From Rhizobium sp. P38BS-XIX (GTDB taxonomy: Bacteria; Pseudomonadota; Alphaproteobacteria; Rhizobiales; Rhizobiaceae): DNA of 64,000 nucleotides. Every line of letters begins with the position of its first letter. The first letter of the stretch is position 1. The stretch lies in NCBI RefSeq assembly GCF_012641435.1, contig NZ_JABAIJ010000008.1, positions 186,001-250,000 on the forward strand. The letters are read 5' to 3'. Under the pieces are notes generated by a model. That model saw only the letters and a list, made by a program, of their open reading frames with translations, searched no databases and had not been told where the DNA came from. Below are positions 60,650-64,000 of this stretch, piece by piece. A program made the position numbers and the translations under genes.

Positions 60650-61252
60650 CTAATCCTTAGCTGCTGCGCGCAAAGCAATGCCCGCGAAATTTTCGGAAAT
60701 GGCGCGCACCGTCATGGCGCCGTCACCACGGATCCAAAGGAAGCTGTAGAAATACATTCCAAGGACCGCTTTGACCTCGATCTTGGACAAAGACCGGAAC
60801 ACACCAAGCCGCGCGCCATCCGCAAAGACTCGAACCCAGATATCCTGATATTCGGCATGGAGCGCCATCACGCCTTTGCGCCGCGCTTCGGTCAAAGCAT
60901 GCACTTCACGGAAACAGACAGTCATCTCCGGGCGGCTTGCAAACATGATCTCCATGAAGCTTTCGCTAAGCGCGCGCACACGGTCTGTAACGTTCGCCCC
61001 ACTGATTTCGATGGTCCGGGCGGCATTGATCAGCTCCACCATATAGACCGTCATGATATCGTAAAGCAGGTCTTCCTTGGACTTGATATGATAGTATAAA
61101 GCCCCCTTGCCGAAGCCCGCCGCATCACCGACCTCGCTGATGCCAACACCGCCGTATCCCTTATCTGCAAAGAGTTTAGCGGCGACCTCCATGATCATCC
61201 GCTTGCTGTCGGAGAGGTCCCCCGGTTTTGGCACGCTTTGCAGTTCGTCCAT
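60650..61252 (-). CDS. TetR-family transcriptional regulator
   Basis: A 200-residue TetR protein. The HTH is in residues ~20-60: MIMEVAAKLFADKGYGGVGISEVGDAAGFGKGALYYHIKSKEDLLYDI. The C-terminal ligand domain has ATP-free helices ending in GDGAMTVRAISENFAGIALRAAAKD. ATG 61252 has GGAG upstream; a TTG at 61279 is possible. It is divergent from acetoacetyl-CoA synthetase and precedes thiolase, so it probably controls both through the palindrome at 61358. Confidence 0.87.
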   Translation of the reverse strand: MDELQSVPKPGDLSDSKRMIMEVAAKLFADKGYGGVGISEVGDAAGFGKGALYYHIKSKEDLLYDIMTVYMVELINAARTIEISGANVTDRVRALSESFMEIMFASRPEMTVCFREVHALTEARRKGVMALHAEYQDIWVRVFADGARLGVFRSLSKIEVKAVLGMYFYSFLWIRGDGAMTVRAISENFAGIALRAAAKD

Positions 61253-61357
61253 TCTTTTCTCCAGCTCAGGCGCGGACAAGATGCAGCCTTCTTAATCGAT
61301 TTCCCATCAATCCAGCCAGGAAAATCGATTGACACTTTTGTCGATATACGGAATTGT

Positions 61358-61367
61358 ACCGATCGGT
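61358..61367. promoter_or_regulatory. ACCGATCGGT palindrome, probable TetR operator
   Basis: A perfect 10-base palindrome in the gap between the TetR start (61252) and acetoacetyl-CoA synthetase start (61414). It overlaps the region where a -10 would follow the consensus TTGACA at 61329-61334. Placement suits repression of both genes by the adjacent TetR protein. Confidence 0.55.
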
Positions 61368-61413
61368 CAGTACTTTTGCAACGGCAAATATGGTGCTGTG
61401 TATGGGAGGGGAA

Positions 61414-63366
61414 ATGCATTCCGATATTGTCTGGCAGCCCGCCGACAACTGTTTTGAGGCTAGCAATCTGGCAGCCTTTGCGCGCCTCAACGGTTTCGAC
61501 CCGCGCGACTACGATACGCTGCATCGTTGGTCGATAGCCGATAAGAGCGCATTCTGGCGCGCCGTCTGGGACTTTGCCGGCGTGATCGGCACCCCCGGCG
61601 ATATCGCGTTTGCCGAGAATACAGACCGGCCAATGACCGGTTCGTCTTTCTTCCCCGATGCTCGCATCAATCTGGCCGAAAATCTTTTGCGCGGCGACGA
61701 CGGAGCCATCGCGATCCATGAAGCCGACGAGACCGGCCACAGGGCGCAGGTGACGCGCGGCCAATTGCGGATGATGGTCGCGCGCGTGGCCGAAGGTCTG
61801 CGACGCGCCGGCGTCACCAAAGACGATTGCGTGGCAGGCGTCCTGCCGAACCGAACCGAGGCGCTCGTCGCCTTGCTCGCCACAGCGTCGCTCGGCGCGA
61901 CATGGTCGTCCTGTTCACCGGATTTCGGCACCGTCGCCATTCTCGACCGCCTCGGCCAAATTCGACCGAAGGTGCTGTTTGCTGCAACCTCCTACCGGTA
62001 TGGCGGAAAGGATCACGATATCACCTCCCGCGTTGCGGAGATCGCAGCCGGTATGCAAAGCGTCGAGCATGTCGTTGTCACGTCGGGATCGGCACCGACA
62101 CGCGCGTCGGGAAACTTCGAAATTCATGCCTATGAGAGTTTTGGCGATAACGCGCCGCTCGTCTTCGATCGCGTCGCCTTCTCGCATCCGCTCTACGTGC
62201 TCTACACCTCAGGCACGACCGGAGCGCCGAAAGCCATCGTCCATTCAACCGGCGGAGTGATCCTCCAGCACGTCAAGGAACATCGCCTGCACGGGGACGT
62301 CGGACAGGGAGACGTGGTCAGCTGGTACACCAACACCGCCTGGATGATGTATCATTGGCTCATCTCCGCGCTCGCCTGCGATGCCGCGATCCTGCTTTAT
62401 GATGGCGCCCCGATCCTGAAGACTCCGGCCGGCCTAGACGTCACCCCGTTGTGGAAGGCATGCGAGGCAGCCCGCGTCACGCATTTTGGCACCAGCCCGA
62501 AATATCTGGCAACGCTTGCCGACGAGGGATACCATCCCGCCGAACATCATGATCTTTCTGCGCTGCGCTCGGTTCTGTCGGCCGGCGCGCCCGTATCTCC
62601 GCAGCAGTTCGACTGGGTTTACGATCACATCAAGCGCGACATGGTCTTCGCATCGATCTCCGGCGGCACGGAGATCATCGGTTGTTTCCTGCTCGGTTCG
62701 CCCCTGCATCCGGTTCGACGTGGCCACTTAACGGTAAAGGGCCTCGGACTCGCCGTTGCCGTCATGGACGATCGCAATGCGCCGGTCTTTGGCCGCCAGG
62801 GCGATCTCGTCTGCACCGAACCCTTTCCATCCATGCCGCTCACTTTCTGGGGTGACGGCGGGATGCAACGATACCACGATACATATTTTGCCCATCGCCG
62901 AGAGATCTGGACACACGGCGATATCGCCGAAATGACGCCATATGGGTCTGCGGTGATCTATGGACGCTCGGATACCACGCTCAAGCCTGGCGGCGTCCGC
63001 ATCGGGACTGCCGAAATCTATGCAGCCTGCGAACGCTTCACCGAAATCGAAGATTGCCTTGTCTTCGGCGCGCCGGTTCCCGGCGACGAAGAAATCGTTC
63101 TTTGCGTGAAGTTGAAGGACGGTGCAGCGCTTTCGGACACACTCGCCAAAAAGATCCGCGGCATGATCCGCGACATGGCGTCGCCGCGCCACGTCCCGCA
63201 TCGCATCCATCTGGTCGGTGCCATTCCCTACACGCTGAACGGCAAGCGCGTCGAGGGTGCCGCCCGCACCGTAGTTGAAGGCGGCACAGTCAAGAATATG
63301 GGGTCCTTGGCCAATCCCGAATGCCTCGAAGAATATAGGGCGCTCGACAGGAGCAAAGCCGCATGA
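61414..63366 (+). CDS. Acetoacetyl-CoA synthetase-like acyl-CoA synthetase
   Basis: A 650-residue ANL-superfamily ligase of the acetoacetyl-CoA synthetase group. It has the characteristic N-terminal extension (WSIADKSAFWRAVWDFAGV), LYVLYTSGTTGAPKAIVHSTGG (P-loop), FASISGGTEIIG, and a C-terminal TLKPGGVRIGTAEIYAAC and IPYTLNGKRVEGAA with the catalytic Lys. It activates acetoacetate to acetoacetyl-CoA with ATP. ATG 61414 has GGGAGGGG upstream. The thiolase-like gene overlaps its stop (ATGA). It likely links ketone-body use with the thiolase. Confidence 0.88.
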   Translation: MHSDIVWQPADNCFEASNLAAFARLNGFDPRDYDTLHRWSIADKSAFWRAVWDFAGVIGTPGDIAFAENTDRPMTGSSFFPDARINLAENLLRGDDGAIAIHEADETGHRAQVTRGQLRMMVARVAEGLRRAGVTKDDCVAGVLPNRTEALVALLATASLGATWSSCSPDFGTVAILDRLGQIRPKVLFAATSYRYGGKDHDITSRVAEIAAGMQSVEHVVVTSGSAPTRASGNFEIHAYESFGDNAPLVFDRVAFSHPLYVLYTSGTTGAPKAIVHSTGGVILQHVKEHRLHGDVGQGDVVSWYTNTAWMMYHWLISALACDAAILLYDGAPILKTPAGLDVTPLWKACEAARVTHFGTSPKYLATLADEGYHPAEHHDLSALRSVLSAGAPVSPQQFDWVYDHIKRDMVFASISGGTEIIGCFLLGSPLHPVRRGHLTVKGLGLAVAVMDDRNAPVFGRQGDLVCTEPFPSMPLTFWGDGGMQRYHDTYFAHRREIWTHGDIAEMTPYGSAVIYGRSDTTLKPGGVRIGTAEIYAACERFTEIEDCLVFGAPVPGDEEIVLCVKLKDGAALSDTLAKKIRGMIRDMASPRHVPHRIHLVGAIPYTLNGKRVEGAARTVVEGGTVKNMGSLANPECLEEYRALDRSKAA

Positions 63367-64000
63367 GGCAGCAGGGATCAAAAGGCGCGATCATCGGTAT
63401 AGGCGAATTGAAGCCGATGCGCCGGACCGAGGGTATCACGACACTGGAGATGCTGGCGAAAGTGTCGACAGCCGCCGTTGCGGACGCAGGGATCGAGCCT
63501 TACGAAATCGACGGCCTGCTGGTTGGTCCGCAAGTCGGCGAAACGCCGCAACATGTGCCGGCGACGATTGCCGAATATCTGGGGCTGCGCCCCTCAATGG
63601 GCAACGTCGTCGATCTCGGCGGCGCGTCGGGTGCCGGCATGGTCTGGCGAGCTGCGGCAGCCATTGAGGCAGGCATGTGCGAGACGGTCCTGTGCGTTCT
63701 CGGCAACGCGCGAGACGACGATCCTCCGCGCTCGCCCAATCGAAACCCCATCCGCGAATTCGACGTGCCGTTCGGCGCATCGGGCGCCAACATCTCCTAC
63801 GCGCTGTTCATGCAGGCCCACATGGCCCGCCATGGAACGAAGCCGGAGGACTACGCCGCGATCGCGCATTGGGCACGGCACAATGCGCAATTCAACGAGG
63901 AGGCGATCTTTTACGGCAAGCCGGCCAGCGTCGAGGAAATCCTTGCCTCACCGATGATCGCCTCACCGCTCCACCTTTTCGAAATCGTGATGCCGGTCGC
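63363..64000 (+). CDS. Thiolase-like protein (SCP-x/lipid-transfer type), 3' part cut off
   Basis: The first 212 codons are visible. GAIIGIGELKPMRRTEGITTLEMLAKVSTAAVADAGIEPYEIDGLLVGPQVGETPQ is the SCP-x/DitF-type thiolase start. The usual nucleophile loop Cys is replaced: VVDLGGASGAGMVWRAAAAIEAG. Relatives without the Cys act as retro-aldolases or partners of a DUF35 protein rather than as thiolases. ATG 63363 overlaps the preceding stop. The rest of the gene, and any DUF35 partner, would lie beyond the right edge. Confidence 0.8.
   Translation, partial: MRQQGSKGAIIGIGELKPMRRTEGITTLEMLAKVSTAAVADAGIEPYEIDGLLVGPQVGETPQHVPATIAEYLGLRPSMGNVVDLGGASGAGMVWRAAAAIEAGMCETVLCVLGNARDDDPPRSPNRNPIREFDVPFGASGANISYALFMQAHMARHGTKPEDYAAIAHWARHNAQFNEEAIFYGKPASVEEILASPMIASPLHLFEIVMPV

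Noticed and set aside
1..64000. CRISPR arrays, tRNA or rRNA genes, transposases, replication origins
   Set aside because: No regularly spaced repeats, cloverleaf sequences, transposase or replication-protein motifs were found on reading the window and its translations.

Overview
The window reads as part of an accessory replicon (megaplasmid or chromid) or a catabolic island of a Rhizobium/Agrobacterium-type alphaproteobacterium. The basis is the GC-rich dense coding, the protein families, an IRO-type iron box, and the alternation of ABC importers with small catabolic operons. I see no rRNA, tRNA, replication or core housekeeping gene, no intact mobile element and no CRISPR array. The genus assignment is inference.

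Layout. 1-1250: a cut-off tautomerase gene divergent from a DJ-1/AraC regulator. 1.5-8.2 kb: a DUF2945 protein, then a minus-strand operon of a YtcJ-type amidohydrolase and a Liv-type importer in which LivM and LivG are fused. 8.4-11.3 kb: two cupins, an orphan PhnM-like hydrolase and a hypothetical protein. 11.4-19 kb: a minus-strand operon matching the uncharacterised KPN_01854/KPN_01858/Avi_7169/Avi_7170 set (peptide-type importer, luciferase-like monooxygenase, two AhpD/CMD-like proteins), with a LysR gene upstream. 20.3-23.8 kb: a class A beta-lactamase, a siderophore-interacting protein, a methyltransferase and an AraC regulator. 23.8-31.9 kb: a creatininase-family hydrolase, a LysR gene and an NMT1-type importer in one operon with a CodA-like deaminase, an FAD oxidase and a flavodoxin-fold reductase.

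31.9-36 kb holds a PhnD-like protein without a signal peptide, an exported cupin, a GH13 glucosidase and a methyltransferase. 36-39.9 kb is a ferric-siderophore importer with a TGA-N9-TCA box upstream. 40-48 kb is a likely quaternary-amine catabolic operon (Rieske oxygenase, GMC dehydrogenase, class II aldolase, ferredoxin reductase, SDR, ChoX-type binding protein) with a divergent GbdR-like regulator. At about 48.6 kb two genes that have lost their 5' ends meet head to head, a deletion scar. 49-59.4 kb is a sugar or polyol operon (SDR, aldolase, importer, PfkB kinase, SDR, ALDH) with a GntR/UTRA regulator. 59.4-64 kb carries a thiolase and TetR gene divergent from an acetoacetyl-CoA synthetase and a thiolase-like gene cut by the window edge.

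The genes work as self-contained modules: a binding protein and importer, two to five enzymes, and a local regulator. Four modules have a strong stem-loop just after the binding-protein gene, which probably sets binding-protein excess over membrane components. Substrates are mostly unknown. The best candidates for undescribed biology are the Rieske/ChoX/GbdR-like module and the KPN_0185x-type module.
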